Positions 12,700 through 23,674 of a DNA stretch of 64,000 nt are shown one piece after another; position 1 is the first letter of the stretch, and every line of letters begins with the position of its first letter. The stretch spans positions 124,001-188,000 of the forward strand of contig MU867089.1 in NCBI GenBank assembly GCA_033725935.1, read 5' to 3'. The position numbers and the translations under genes are program-made. Source of the stretch: Cladorrhinum sp. PSN259 (Eukaryota; Ascomycota; Sordariomycetes; Sordariales; Podosporaceae). Below the pieces are notes generated by a model. It searched no databases. It was not told the origin of the DNA and was given only the letters and a program-made list of their open reading frames with translations.

Positions 12700-14799
12700 T
12701 TACTCCTCCATAGCATCAACATCCGCCTCCTGCTTGCCACCACTGCTCTTATTCTTCGATCTCTTTCTCTTCTTCCTCTCACCCTCAATGATACCATTAA
12801 CCGCCTCAGCATTCTTCTCCTTCTTTTCTTCATTACCACCTGCATCGTCCTGCTTCGTCCTCTTCTTCACGGGAGCCGAGTTAGCGCCACTCCCACTTCC
12901 ACTCTGCTTACTCTTCTTCTTCGTATCATCCTCACCAAGCAACTTCTCAAAGCCAAAAGTAGGACCGGTTTCCTCGTATTTCCTGCCAAACGCCTCGCGT
13001 CTCCACTGTCTGAGCCTGGCCTTCTTGCCCAGCTTCTTCTTGTCTTTTCTTTTCTTCTCTGCGTCCCTGAAGGTGGCGAGCTTCTTGAGACCAGCAAACT
13101 CGTTGAGTACCGCGTCTGAAGGGGCGAGCAGAATATCGCGGGCGGTGAGGCCAAAAGAGTTGGGCGAGGTCTCGCGGTATCTGAATGTAGGAACAGCCTT
13201 ATTCGACAGAGCGCGGGGGTTCTCGAGCTCCAGCTTCTTGTCGACGAGTGACTCGATTTTGGCCATTTCCGCACGCGCTTGTCGCTTGGCTTCGATTTTC
13301 TCCTTCTTGAGATCTTTTGAGGTCTTGCGCTTCTTGGCTGGGCGGTCAGAGTCAGATTCCTCCGAGCCGGATTCGGCCACATCCTCGTCGGAGAGAGTAA
13401 CATGAGGCAAGGTTTTGGCATCGAAATCGGAGACGATGTCGTTGATGTCAATGTCGTCGTCCCACTTAGGCTTCTTGGGCTTCCTTTTTTTCTTATTTTT
13501 CTTGTCCGATTCATCATCGTTGTCCTCCTCTTCCTCCTCATCTTCTTCCTCGGATTTCTCGCCAGCCAATTCCTCGTCGGCCTCGGCATAGTAACTCTCG
13601 TCGAAGCGCTTCCGCATTTCCTCCTCCCACTTGTCGTCTTCCCAAGCGTCATCCAAAAACTTCAGCCATTCCTCGTCGGTAAGCTTCTTTCCAGGCGCGC
13701 CAGCAGCCTGCTTGATCTTGGCCAGCTTATCCGAAGCCTCCTCAATCTTAAGGCGTCTGAGGCGCGCTCTTTCCTCCTCGCGCTTCTTCTTCTCGGCCTC
13801 CTTCTTCTCCTTCTCGAGAGCTCTTAGCTTCTTTCTACCCGTCAGCTCCTCCTTTCTTGCGGAGCGAGCGGCGGCCATGTTTCTCGAATAGGTCGTCAGG
13901 ATCTCGTTGCTCTTTGTGGGATCCTCGAATCGCATATTGTAGGCATGCTCGAACTGGTCAGCCATGTCGTCTACGTCATCGTCGTCGTCAGACTCAAATG
14001 CTTGCCATTTGTTGGCTTCAGGCGCCCACGCCTTGGATGCCATAAATTTCGACAGAAACTCCTCGGGGTTCTTGTCGGCATTCTTGACGTCGAGCTCCGA
14101 AAGCTCAACATGGGCTGCGCGCGAAGGGTGGACGCCATTGGTCGTCGGTACGGCAGCGGCAGTATCCTCCTTCTTAGCCGGCTTTATGAATGCGTCGTCA
14201 TCACTCCATTCTTCCTCGTCATCACCGGCGGCGGCGGCATTGATCTCGGAAATGATGGCGTTCTTGAGATCGGCTTGCTCCTGCACGTAGGTCCTAGGAA
14301 CCTGGGGATCGGCCGGGGCATCCTCGTCAGCGCCAACATCGCCAGCCATGTAGCGCTCGCGATGGTAGTCACGGAGGAACATGGGCTTCTCCTTCTTCTC
14401 CTTGGCATTCTCAATGGCCTCCGGATCGAAGGGCTTGTAGAAGACGGCCTCCTTGTCGTAGATTCGGGGGTCCTTGTTCTTGATTGCGGCCAGGGTCGCT
14501 GAGATCTCGGCATCCAAATCCTCGGTGATCAGGACGGCCTCGTCATCCTCAGATTCGTCAGTCGAGGATTCAGAGTCCTCGTCGTCGCCGTTTGCGCCAT
14601 ACTTTTCCTGGAGACGGTGGAGTTCCTCGCGCTTCTTGTTGTGCTCGAATCTGCGGGCGTACTCCTCGTTGACCTTGAGCCCCAGGGTCGCGCCGCCATC
14701 TTCCTGGTCGTCCTCGCTCGAAGAGTCGTCAAAAAGAGCCTTTTTCGACTCAATTTTGTTGGTAGTGCTGGAGGCACCTTTAGCGCCCTTTGACGCCAT
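12700..14799 (-). CDS. kri1: Kri1-like ribosome biogenesis protein
   Basis: Single exon, 699 residues, starting at ATG 14797-14799 (MASKGAKG). Kri1 acts in the nucleolus in 40S subunit biogenesis with Krr1. What shows it: an N-terminal block containing ALFDDSSSEDD and LKVNEEYARRFEHNKKREEL, long acidic Ser/Glu/Asp tracts, a Lys/Glu coiled region around residues 320-370, and the conserved C-terminal Kri1 block with SFGLTARDILLAPSDAVLNE, then GLKKLATFRD and RQWRREAFGRKYE. The tail is Lys-rich with nuclear-localisation-like clusters. The length and domain order fit the family. The Rab5-type gene starts 854 bp away in the opposite direction, so the two share a promoter region. The acidic/basic repeats make long shadow ORFs on the other strand. 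Confidence 0.93.
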   Translation of the reverse strand: MASKGAKGASSTTNKIESKKALFDDSSSEDDQEDGGATLGLKVNEEYARRFEHNKKREELHRLQEKYGANGDDEDSESSTDESEDDEAVLITEDLDAEISATLAAIKNKDPRIYDKEAVFYKPFDPEAIENAKEKKEKPMFLRDYHRERYMAGDVGADEDAPADPQVPRTYVQEQADLKNAIISEINAAAAGDDEEEWSDDDAFIKPAKKEDTAAAVPTTNGVHPSRAAHVELSELDVKNADKNPEEFLSKFMASKAWAPEANKWQAFESDDDDDVDDMADQFEHAYNMRFEDPTKSNEILTTYSRNMAAARSARKEELTGRKKLRALEKEKKEAEKKKREEERARLRRLKIEEASDKLAKIKQAAGAPGKKLTDEEWLKFLDDAWEDDKWEEEMRKRFDESYYAEADEELAGEKSEEEDEEEEEDNDDESDKKNKKKRKPKKPKWDDDIDINDIVSDFDAKTLPHVTLSDEDVAESGSEESDSDRPAKKRKTSKDLKKEKIEAKRQARAEMAKIESLVDKKLELENPRALSNKAVPTFRYRETSPNSFGLTARDILLAPSDAVLNEFAGLKKLATFRDAEKKRKDKKKLGKKARLRQWRREAFGRKYEETGPTFGFEKLLGEDDTKKKSKQSGSGSGANSAPVKKRTKQDDAGGNEEKKEKNAEAVNGIIEGERKKRKRSKNKSSGGKQEADVDAMEE

Positions 14800-15652
14800 T
14801 TTCAAAACCGAATGTTTCAGGTTTTGATAATGTTGGATGCTGGATGGTGACGGGGAAACTCTGAAGAAAACTGAAGGTCGAAAAAAGACTGAGTGAAGAG
14901 AGGAACTTTTTAGTGGGGCTGATTTTCGGTCGTTTTAAAAGTGGAGTTAAAGGCGGGGACCATCAACAAGGTTGCTTGGCAGCTGTTCGTTCGATTTAGG
15001 GACTTGTATTCGGCTTGCAGTTCTTCAAGAGCACCTAATCCTACTACCAAAAGTTGGGGAGCTAACGTACTTCTAGTTCTCGAAACGTGAGAGAATTTTA
15101 CAATCAACAGGAGAATCGTCGACTCTGGCAGGCGGATATTTGAGCACTGCACTGCTGACTTAAATATTGAAAGCTTCCCGAATTTCATAGACCGTTTTAG
15201 ATTTACGTTTGCTCTCTCCAAATTACATGAATTTGGACATGGAAGCTTCCGCCTGTAGCTCGAAATATTCTGTAGCCACTTCAACAGGTGGCCCATTCGA
15301 CATGTGGCACGTGCGTTGTTGGCCAAAGCGAAAGACCTGGAGCTGTTTCTTGGCAGTGGATCGACCCATGCAACAATCGCCAGTCAGTTGTCGTCGCATG
15401 CAACCAGGTTCCCGAAGCTCTGCCTATCACGTCACTCCCATCCATCACCAAAAGGCAGCACCACAAAGTTATACGCTCACGCAAGCCTAGTCGTACCTTA
15501 AAAGAGCTGCCTTGGCTCCGGGACACATTACCCATTTTTATATTGTATTCGATCCCCGCATCTCCAAGCACGCATCGTTGCGTTTCCACCTCCCCGCTGA
15601 AGCCCTCCGAATCCATTGACAACCGTCAACTTCCTTCAATTTACTCTTTAAG
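14800..15652. promoter_or_regulatory. Divergent promoter region of Kri1 and the Rab5-type gene
   Basis: This 853-bp stretch lies between two start codons pointing away from each other. It contains a CACGTG E-box at 15308-15313 and a pyrimidine-rich run before the Rab5 ATG. No gene was seen. Its role as a promoter is inferred from position. Confidence 0.5.
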
Positions 15653-16480
15653 ATGGCCGACTCGGGCAACACTCCCAAGCCGAGTAGCAGCGTCAAGCTC
15701 GTGCTTCTTGGTGAAGCAGCTGTCGGAAAGGTAAGCCTCATCTTCTTTCTTACTTTGCGCTTCCGCTGGTAAGGGCTAACATACCGGCCTTCTAGTCATC
15801 TCTCGTTCTTCGGTTCGTCAATAACGATTTCCAAGAAAACAAGGAACCAACGATAGGAGGTGTGTCATTTTCTGACTTTCAATAAGGCGACTAGCTAATA
15901 CTTGTTTATCTTGATAGCCGCTTTCCTGACCCAGAAATGCAACCTTCCGACGCGGACCATCAAATTCGAGATCTGGGACACGGCAGGCCAGGAGCGTTTT
16001 GCATCCCTCGCCCCCATGTACTACCGCAATGCGCAAGCAGCTCTTGTGGTTTATGACCTCACGAAACCGACGTCCCTCATCAAGGCGAAGCACTGGGTTG
16101 CCGAGCTCCAAAGGCAGGCATCTCCCGGTATCGTCATCGCTCTTGTAGGCAACAAGCTCGATCTCACCAATGATGGCGCCGGAAGCGGTGGTGACGGAGA
16201 CGGTGCTGGAGCGGATGGTGAAGGAGATGCCAGGAAGGTGACCACAGATGAGGCCAAGACATACGCAGAAGAGGAGGGCCTCTTGTTCTTCGAAACTTCA
16301 GCCAAGACTGGTTACAACGTCACCGAAGTGTTCACTGCCATCGCGAATGCCATTCCCGAAACCTCCCTCAAAACTGCCCGAGGACCTGGTGCTTCGCATG
16401 CTGCCGCTCGCTCTGAGGAGCAAAGGGTCAACCTCAACGGAGCTCGGGATCCAAATGCTAAGGAGGGTTGCGCTTGCTGA
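15653..16480 (+). CDS. ypt5: Rab5-type small GTPase (early endosome)
   Basis: Exons 15653-15730, 15796-15859 and 15918-16480 give 234 residues. Motifs in order: P-loop GEAAVGKS (residues 20-27), a switch I effector block ([18 protein letters not shown]), DTAGQE (switch II), NKLDL (G4) and ETSAK (G5). The tail ends CAC, a Cys-X-Cys site for double geranylgeranylation. The sequence [12 protein letters not shown] with [18 protein letters not shown] is the Rab5/Ypt5/Vps21 signature; these proteins drive endosome fusion and vacuolar sorting. Between G4 and G5 there is a Gly/Asp/Ala-rich insertion of about 20 residues, absent from animal Rab5 and expected to be a surface loop. Splice positions restore the conserved sequence exactly. 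The symbol follows fission yeast; I cannot tell which Rab5 paralog this is. Confidence 0.93.
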
Positions 16481-17364
16481 TATAGGGCGGTGGGATGAGT
16501 GAGCAGTGCTGTGATGGTCTTTGCATTTTCTACATGGTTACTTGGAGTGGCTGGTCACATTTGGGTCATTGGGAGTAAATAGTGTTTCAGGTCCTTTTCT
16601 TTTTCTTTTTCCCTTTCACAGGTTCCCAGTTTCTATCTGATGCTCAGCTTGTAGTGACGAATACAGTTACCACGTTTGCTAAGGTGTTGGAGAGCACGAG
16701 TGAGTTAGGCATGGTATAATGAGAGCGCCCAGGTATTCAAAGGTAGTTTACGTATCAAATTTTCTTATTGTAAATTTGTGACAAAAGCGGGGGAAAAGGG
16801 CCTCCCTGCTATTTGCACTGATGGATTTTGAGACTGTCGATGAGCCATCCATGCTGCGAAGAAATTAACTGCATAATGTGGTAATATACGTGATTATTAC
16901 ACCAAGACCCACTGTAAATTCAACACCCAAAACACTAGTGGCATCAACCCGTGCACGTGCTGCCATCTGCCGAATTTTCATCCTGGATTTTATGAGGTCG
17001 ACGCCCAGAAACGCGACTGAGTGGAAGTGCATCACAGCACCACCAAAGGTCGCTGCTCAACAACCACGCCCTCACGACTTCGTTCTTCTACCGCCCAGGT
17101 TTGCGCACTCGATCCTCCAACCCACAACCGGGGATCTACTTCTTCAACGATTTACGGCCAAGGGTTTCCAACGTCGTCATCGATTGCAAGCAATATTTAG
17201 GCTTTCGATCACCTACATATATCGATTTGCGCAATTTGCCCTCTAGCTGCCGACTGCCACGAAAGACTACACCTCTCAATGCGTGAAACCTCATAACCCT
17301 ATTGTGACCCTCTTTTTGGGTGCTGCACCGTGTCTATCGCGGACTGCAGAGCGTGGCGCAAAAA
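16481..17364. other. Intergenic region between the Rab5-type and RING genes
   Basis: An 884-bp tandem-orientation gap that should contain the Rab5 3' untranslated region and the RING-gene promoter. CACGTG-like sequence occurs near 16955. I saw no gene or RNA. Confidence 0.5.
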
Positions 17365-20353
17365 ATGGCAGCATCTCTGACCATCACCGAGGCTCAGGCC
17401 GACCTTATTCGGTGAGCAGCATTCGATTGGCGCTTAACGTTTTCGCAGGGCGTGGAAATAGGTATGCTAACAGGTTGACTGGATACAGGTCTTTATCTCA
17501 AGATGACATCCCAGCAAAATTGCGATGCGCCATCTGCAGCAAACTGGCTTTGAATGCGTTTCGCTTGCCCTGCTGCGAGCAAGCAATTTGCGAGAGCTGT
17601 CAGTCGACTCTTCCTGCGTCATGCCCCGTTTGCGAACACTCGCCGCTCTCGGCCGACGACTGCAAGCCTCACAAGGCTCTCCGAACAACCATCAAGGTGT
17701 TTTTGCGCACCGAGGAGAAGAAACGGGAAACAAGCAGACCTAAAGATGCCACTCCTGTGACACCAGTAGAACCCAGCCCTGTTTCGGTTAATGCGCCCGT
17801 GATACCCGAGTTCAATGCTCCAGAGGCGGCTGCAGACAATACGCCATCTTCAGCGGACGAGCAGCAGCCGTCTGCCGAAGAACCAGTTGCTGAGGCTGGT
17901 AATGGACCTGCGGCCAATCAAGAGAGCACAAATGTCGCTACAGACCAGGAGACGGGGGCTTTAGCACAAGTCACAAATGGCGATGTAAGGGATCAACTTT
18001 TTATTGGCGTATTATGCAGGGGTACTGACAATCAACAAGGAGCAACCATTCCACGATGGGCCTGAAGGTGAAGCTGAAGCAAATACCTCCGAGGAGCTGA
18101 TCTTACACAAAGACAACGCCGAGGTTGCTGAAGGCGACGATGCTGAGGAAGGCAAAGAAGAAACAGAGGAGACCGTAAACGGCCAACAGCCAGGTGCCGA
18201 TGGCTCTGGTAGAATGATGAATGGAGCCTTCCCAAATATGCCTTTCAACGGCACCGGGTTTGACCAGATGCAAATGATGATGGCCATGCAAAACGGCTTC
18301 AGCAATTTCCCTATGATGGGTACGTTCTCCCCCGCTTCGCGGCTCACTGTGATCTGCAAGACGACTAACATGTGAATTAGGAATATCGGGCATGAATATG
18401 GATCCGATGATGATGCAACAGATGTACATGAACGGGGGTTTTCAAGGCATGGGCATGAACGGCATGAACATGAATATGGGAATGGGTGGCTATGGAGGCG
18501 ATACCGATAACTGGAACGGACAGCAATCATGGAATGTCGGCCAAGATAATTACAATCATCCAAACGCTTCTGGCATGGGCAATGGTGATTATGGCTCGTT
18601 TAACTCTGGCTTCCAAACAGGATACAATCAAGGTAATTATGGTCACCATAACCAGCTCAATGACTATCGTCGAAATCATTACGGTGGTTTCCGCGGTAGG
18701 GGCCGCGGTCGCGGTTATGGTCAGGGATATGGACGTGGAAATTACCATAACGGGTACGGCGGTCACTACAATGACCAGAGCTATGGTGGGCAGCAGTATC
18801 CAAATGGCATGGCGGGCATGAATGGCACCGGTCCCAACGGGAGCGAATTTGGCGGCGAGAATAGTGAATCAGCAGCGAACCCAGACTCCAATGTCGATGA
18901 GTTTGGCCGCGCTATCCGCGATGACGGCGGTCAGGATGGTGCAGGCGATCAAGGACATGGCGACCCCTCGCACAACTTGCCTCAAGGGAATGGTGAAGAT
19001 AACGCCGCAATGCACGGAGCACATGATGGTGCAGATGGCCAAGGTCCTGCCGTGCCCGACGTTCCTCTTAATGCACCAAAAGGTCCAAAAGCCATGCTTA
19101 GAGGTCTGCCTAACACCAGCTACATACATCTCCAGGCTCGAGGCTGGGTAGACGATGACAAGCCAGCCACTCCAACCAGTGCCTCGGTGACTGGGGCGCC
19201 TAGTGTAGCGCACGACCGCCACCGGTCAGGGAGTAGTTCTCCCAATGGTTCCCGTAGGGGCGACGACCAGTATCGGGATAAAAGTAGGGATCGTGATCAG
19301 GACAGAGACCGTGAATACCAATCTCACCGCCGCGATCGCGGCAAAGAGCGAGATCAGGAACTTCATGGAGCAACCCAGTCGCGGCCGCACTCTGTGAACA
19401 GAAGTAGAAGCCGCAGTCATGATCGCAAAGACTCTTCGCACCGACGTAGCAGACGACAACGGTCCGCCGAGCCAGAAAACGAAGAAGACAACGATGACCG
19501 GCGCCACAGGTCGCATCGCAGCAAGAAGTACGACGACCGCGACTCCAAGTCTCGTACCGGCGGTGGCAGAGAAGATCAACCCGGCGATCGGTCTCGCTCA
19601 GCGTCGCCCCCCGAAGAAGCACGGCGGTCAAGCCATCGCAGCAGCCGCAAAGATCGAGACTCGGATAAACGCCGAGACCGTGAAAAGGACAAGGAGAGGG
19701 ACGGCGACTACGATCATCGTCGCAAGTCCAGCCATCGCTCACACCGAGACCGAGACCACGAACGTGATCGGGATCGGGAGAGAGACCGGGACCGGGAAAG
19801 AGATCGTGATCGGGAGAGAGACCGGGACCGGGATAGAGATAGAGATCGAGACAGCCACCGCAAAGACCGCCGTGAACGTGACCGCGAGCGCCGTAACCGT
19901 GACAAAGAGCATCGTCATCACAGCAGCAAGTCTGGCGTTGCCAACGACTCGACCTCGGCAGATGCGGATCCTCAAGGCCAGGTCGTTGCCCCTAGCAGAT
20001 CGGCGGGAGCTCGCAGTCTCGAGATCAAGGGTGCCAAGTCCAAGTCTCATGGTGGTGGTACTTCCGAAAGTGGACGGCGAGCTTCAGCTAGTAACACAGC
20101 GGCGGCTTCTGCGGATCCTCACGCGGCCGAACGTCTGGCTCGCGATCGTGAGCGACTGATCAAAGAGACACAAAGGTTGAGCTTTGGTAGCTTAGCTGGG
20201 GCGAAGCGCAGCCGGGACCGGCATGATGATGATGACTCTCGCAAGAGCTCCAGGCGGAAGGGACGTCGGGGCGAAGCAGTTGCTATTAACGATGAGGAGG
20301 AGAGGATGAAGCGGTTGGAGGATGAGCGGGACCAGGCTCGATATGATTACTAG
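17365..20353 (+). CDS. RING-finger protein with Met/Gly-rich middle and RD/RE-repeat tail
   Basis: Exons 17365-17411, 17489-17984, 18040-18319 and 18381-20353 give 931 residues. After a short N-terminus (MAASLTITEAQADLIR) comes a RING/U-box-like finger, with pairs in LRCAICSKLALNAFRLPCCE and CESCQ...CPVCEHSPL. The finger resembles that of Mpe1/RBBP6, but the N-terminal DWNN ubiquitin-like domain of that family is missing. An acidic Ala/Glu stretch follows, then Met/Asn/Gly-rich sequence, an RG-rich patch (GGFRGRGRGRGYGQGYGRGN) and a long Arg/Asp/Glu/Ser tail with RDRERDRD-type repeats (about 19740-19860). RS and RD/RE tails are usual in pre-mRNA processing factors, so a nuclear ubiquitin ligase linked to RNA processing is the inference. 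Exon phases all agree; the third intron acceptor (18039) is the only in-frame choice I found. Confidence 0.8.
19741..19857 (+). repeat. Coding repeat for alternating RD/RE dipeptides
   Basis: Degenerate GAGAGAGACCGGGACCGG-type units inside the RING-protein gene encode RDRERDRDRE-like runs. Unit length drifts in multiples of 6 nt. Length differences between strains would stay in frame. Confidence 0.7.
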
Positions 20354-21296
20354 AGAATTCAAAGTTGCCAGCCAGCTTAGGCCGCAGGAGCTGGATTTCT
20401 CTAACTTACTTTGGTCCGGTGCAAGTCTGAATGACGACAGATGTGATGAAGAGAAGTGTTCGGATAGCTGGAAAAAAAAAAGGCTGGCTCCAAAAGGAGG
20501 ATGTACCAACAAATAACAAATAACAAGCTCTCCTAAATTTGGGAGGTGCGTCTGGACGTTTTGCGATCGTTGCCTGCTGTCGTGGTTTCTTGTTTTCTTT
20601 TTACTCATATTTACTCATGTGTTAATCCTCAGGAGCAGAAAAAAGTACATAGTCCGGTTGGCATCAACAAATGAGTTATAATTGACCGACTTTGGCAGAT
20701 GTGTGTCTGTACAGAAATAGTCTTGTCTGACCCTTGCGTTTGGTGTGCATCAAGTCCCCCCAAGCTTGTGACCAGATTGGCCTGAAACAAATAACTCAGA
20801 AACAGAAAACGGCACGAGGACAACCACGCTCCGGATGGCATTGGATGATTTCCCGTCGACTAAATAGATCAACGTTGCGTTTGGTTAGTCCCAGGGTTAT
20901 CAACCATGTTAAAAAGGCGGGGTCAAGTCGACAGATGCTTGTCCCACCGAGACACCCGAGGACGACAACGGCATGGTGGCATGTCATTTCTGATGGGTGA
21001 CAAGTCGGAGGACACGGACTCTCTCCCTTTTGGCACCAAACCCCACACTCCCCAACGACGGTGTTAACCTTATCATCACCGACCGCTCTCACGGTCTCTC
21101 TTTGTTCTGCCCCTTCAAACCCCCCAGCCATTTGCAGACCGCTCCAAAGTAGCTTACTGCTTACCTAGAAGAAATACTATTTCCCCCAAAAATACCAAAT
21201 ATACTTTTTCTGATGATAATCACATAAGCCTCTTCGTTGTCATTTGCCTGCAATTTCTTTAGTGTCGTCGTGGACAGTTGATAAGCCTTCCCAACG
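20354..21296. other. Intergenic region between the RING and septin-like genes
   Basis: A 943-bp tandem-orientation gap holding the presumed 3' untranslated region and promoter. A C/T-rich patch lies at 21020-21125. No gene or RNA was recognised. Confidence 0.5.
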
Positions 21297-23674
21297 ATGC
21301 GTCCGCTTCCAGATGTTCACGGACGCGGTCGCGCATCCAGTGACCACAGCGATGGTCCCTCGCCGTTCAATCTGCCCGCACCTCCCCAGATGACTTACTT
21401 TCTCGCCGATGAAGCTTCGATCGGCGGACCATCATCGGCTCAACCGTCACCATCACCATCTAGCTTCCACCGTTTGAAAGACCACCATCATCCTCATCAT
21501 CAGTTCCATCATCGGAAGTTTACCGCTCCTCCTCCACCTCCTCCTGACGTCGAGCATTACTCCAACAGGCCCCGCAGCTTGCATCATTCTCAGTCTCGCC
21601 ATCATATCGACAGTGACCGTGACTTGGACAAAGGCAAAGCTCCGATTGAGCAACAAGCCAACGCCGAAGACGACTCGGCGTTCACTTCCAAATCCCCTCT
21701 CCCTCCATCCCTCTCCCCACTCCTTCCCATCCTCAGCGGCCTCCCCCCCTCCTACTCCAGCTCAGCTCTCTCCTCAATCTCGTCCCGGCGCAACTCCCTA
21801 TCCGAGTCCTTCTCCGATGCCGGGCTAAGCGTAGACAGTCACGACCACCAATTTTCTGAGCCAGAGCATATCGAATCCTCCGAAGGGGCAATCAATAACT
21901 CCACCGATCCAATGCAAGAGAGCGGCTCAGCTCCGCAGCTCGTCATGCCGTCCATCAAGATGCCATCCCGCCGCCCCTTTACGACCGAAGGTAAAGCAAT
22001 GGGAAAACTCAAAGCGCTCGTGGCGGGAGATAGCGGAGTAGGCAAAACAAGCCTAATTAAAGCAATCGTGCAGAGCTGTGAGCATATTGTTCATGTTGAT
22101 GCCATTACTCCGGATGGACTGGGGATGGGCGGTAGCACGTCAAGTATGAGAAGGGGCAAGGATAGAGAGGGCGGTACAAAAAGAATTACTGAAATTTATG
22201 CGAGTACCAAGCCGTACCCGGAGTGGTGGAGCGAGGTGGATGATATGATGCTGTTGAGAAGAAGGAAGAGCCTAGGGGATGCGGTACTGGACCGGAATGT
22301 CTGTTTCGTAGATACCCCTGGATACGGTGTTTCCGTAGGTCTCAACACTGCAAGCGAGATAGATATGAGCTGACAGGTGATTCCGCAGGCTATGGAGACG
22401 ATAACTCCCGTTACCGAGTATATCCAGGCTCACTTGGACCGCATTAGCTCAAACGAGCTTGGCGATGGGGATGTGTTAAACATGCTCGGCGGTGAGGGAG
22501 GTGTCCAGGTAGACGTAGTGTTCTACATGGTTACAAACCGTACGGAAACTTTCACGACTGATGGTTGAAGTTATCTGCTAACTCTCTGAGCTCAGGTCTT
22601 CGTCCCGTCGATCTACATTACTTGCGGCATATCGCGCCGCTTACTAACATAATCATCCTGCTTGGCCAGTCAGACCTGATGTCTGGGGATCAAGTCGCGG
22701 CGAGCAAGGAGCAAATTTATAGCCAGCTAAAAGAGGCCAACATTCGTCTTTTCACCTTTGCGATCCCCTCGAATCACACCAGCTCATCGGACCCCGAGAA
22801 GCAAGGGGTTTATGCCATCTCTAGTGCCACTGGGTCAGACCACGACAACATGGACGCCAGTATGCTCATGTCACCAGACTACGTCCAACCGCTCGTTAGT
22901 TCAGAGCTCGAGATTCTGGTCAACCAGGTATTCAGCAACAACGGTGCCTCATGGCTGCGTCACTCTGCCGCCCGTAAATATGTCAAGTGGCGTAAGGGGG
23001 AGTCTCAACCAGCACAGAACTCCCCACGGCGGTCTCTAAGCATGGCAAGCTCTTTTAGTCACATGTCTTCACTTCCCTCGCAAAATCAGGTTCTTACACC
23101 CCCCATGGGGCCTACATCATCATACGCCTTGGCTCGAATTACAGACCACACGCAAAGAGAGGAGCGTCTTGCCCAAGTCCGGCTCGCTAACTGGGCCGCG
23201 GACTTACAAAAGTCGCTGGCGAAGGAGCAAGCTCACTACGCTGCTTTAGCACGGGGTGAGAGAGCAATTTGGTTAACTGAACGGATTGACGAGTGTGTCA
23301 AGGATGGCACTTTGGTCTCTGTTTCTAATCCCCAGCAGGGGAGAGGAAGAAGAAGCAGCTCCAATCTAGGACTCGGACCGAGTCACAATCATAGACAGGT
23401 TGCGAGGCGGGGACAACAGCATCAAGTACAGTTTTTCTTTCAGCCAAAAGATCTGCAGCATGTAAACAAACAGTCTCATGAAGATCCCTTGGGATTGTTG
23501 GAGGTGGCTGCTGAGTTGCGACATAAAGGGCTGATTGCGCTCGAGGTGCTGGGGAGCTTGAGTGTTTTGGGAGGGTTGGCCATTTGGGTGACGAGAAATT
23601 ATGTTTGGAATTGTCAGGCTGCGGGCTGGGTTGTTGGTGAGTGGGAAAGGATGTGGTGTGGTAGTGGGAGGTGA
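21297..23674 (+). CDS. Septin-type G-domain protein with C-terminal membrane segment
   Basis: Exons 21297-22334, 22389-22539 and 22596-23674 give 755 residues. The first 240 residues are Pro/Ser/His-rich and look disordered. The GTPase core has the P-loop GDSGVGKT (residues 244-251), DTPG (339-342) and the septin-like block LRPVDLHYLRHIAPLTNIII; GQSD takes the place of the AKAD G4 motif. A hydrophobic stretch near residues 707-730 (LIALEVLGSLSVLGGLAIWV) is a likely membrane anchor close to the C-terminus. Classical septins lack a transmembrane helix, so this belongs to a divergent filamentous-fungal septin-like group rather than the CDC3/10/11/12 core. A membrane-attached GTPase role is inferred. 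Both introns are short (54 and 56 nt), and the chosen splice sites are the ones that preserve phase. Confidence 0.82.

Noticed and set aside
12734..14827. Several long ORFs on the plus strand opposite Kri1
   Set aside because: They are shadows of Kri1's repetitive Lys/Glu codons (Ser/Phe/Leu-rich on the other strand).
17365..17984. Naming the RING protein Mpe1
   Set aside because: The finger is similar, but the N-terminal DWNN domain and the CCHC zinc knuckle that define Mpe1 were not found.
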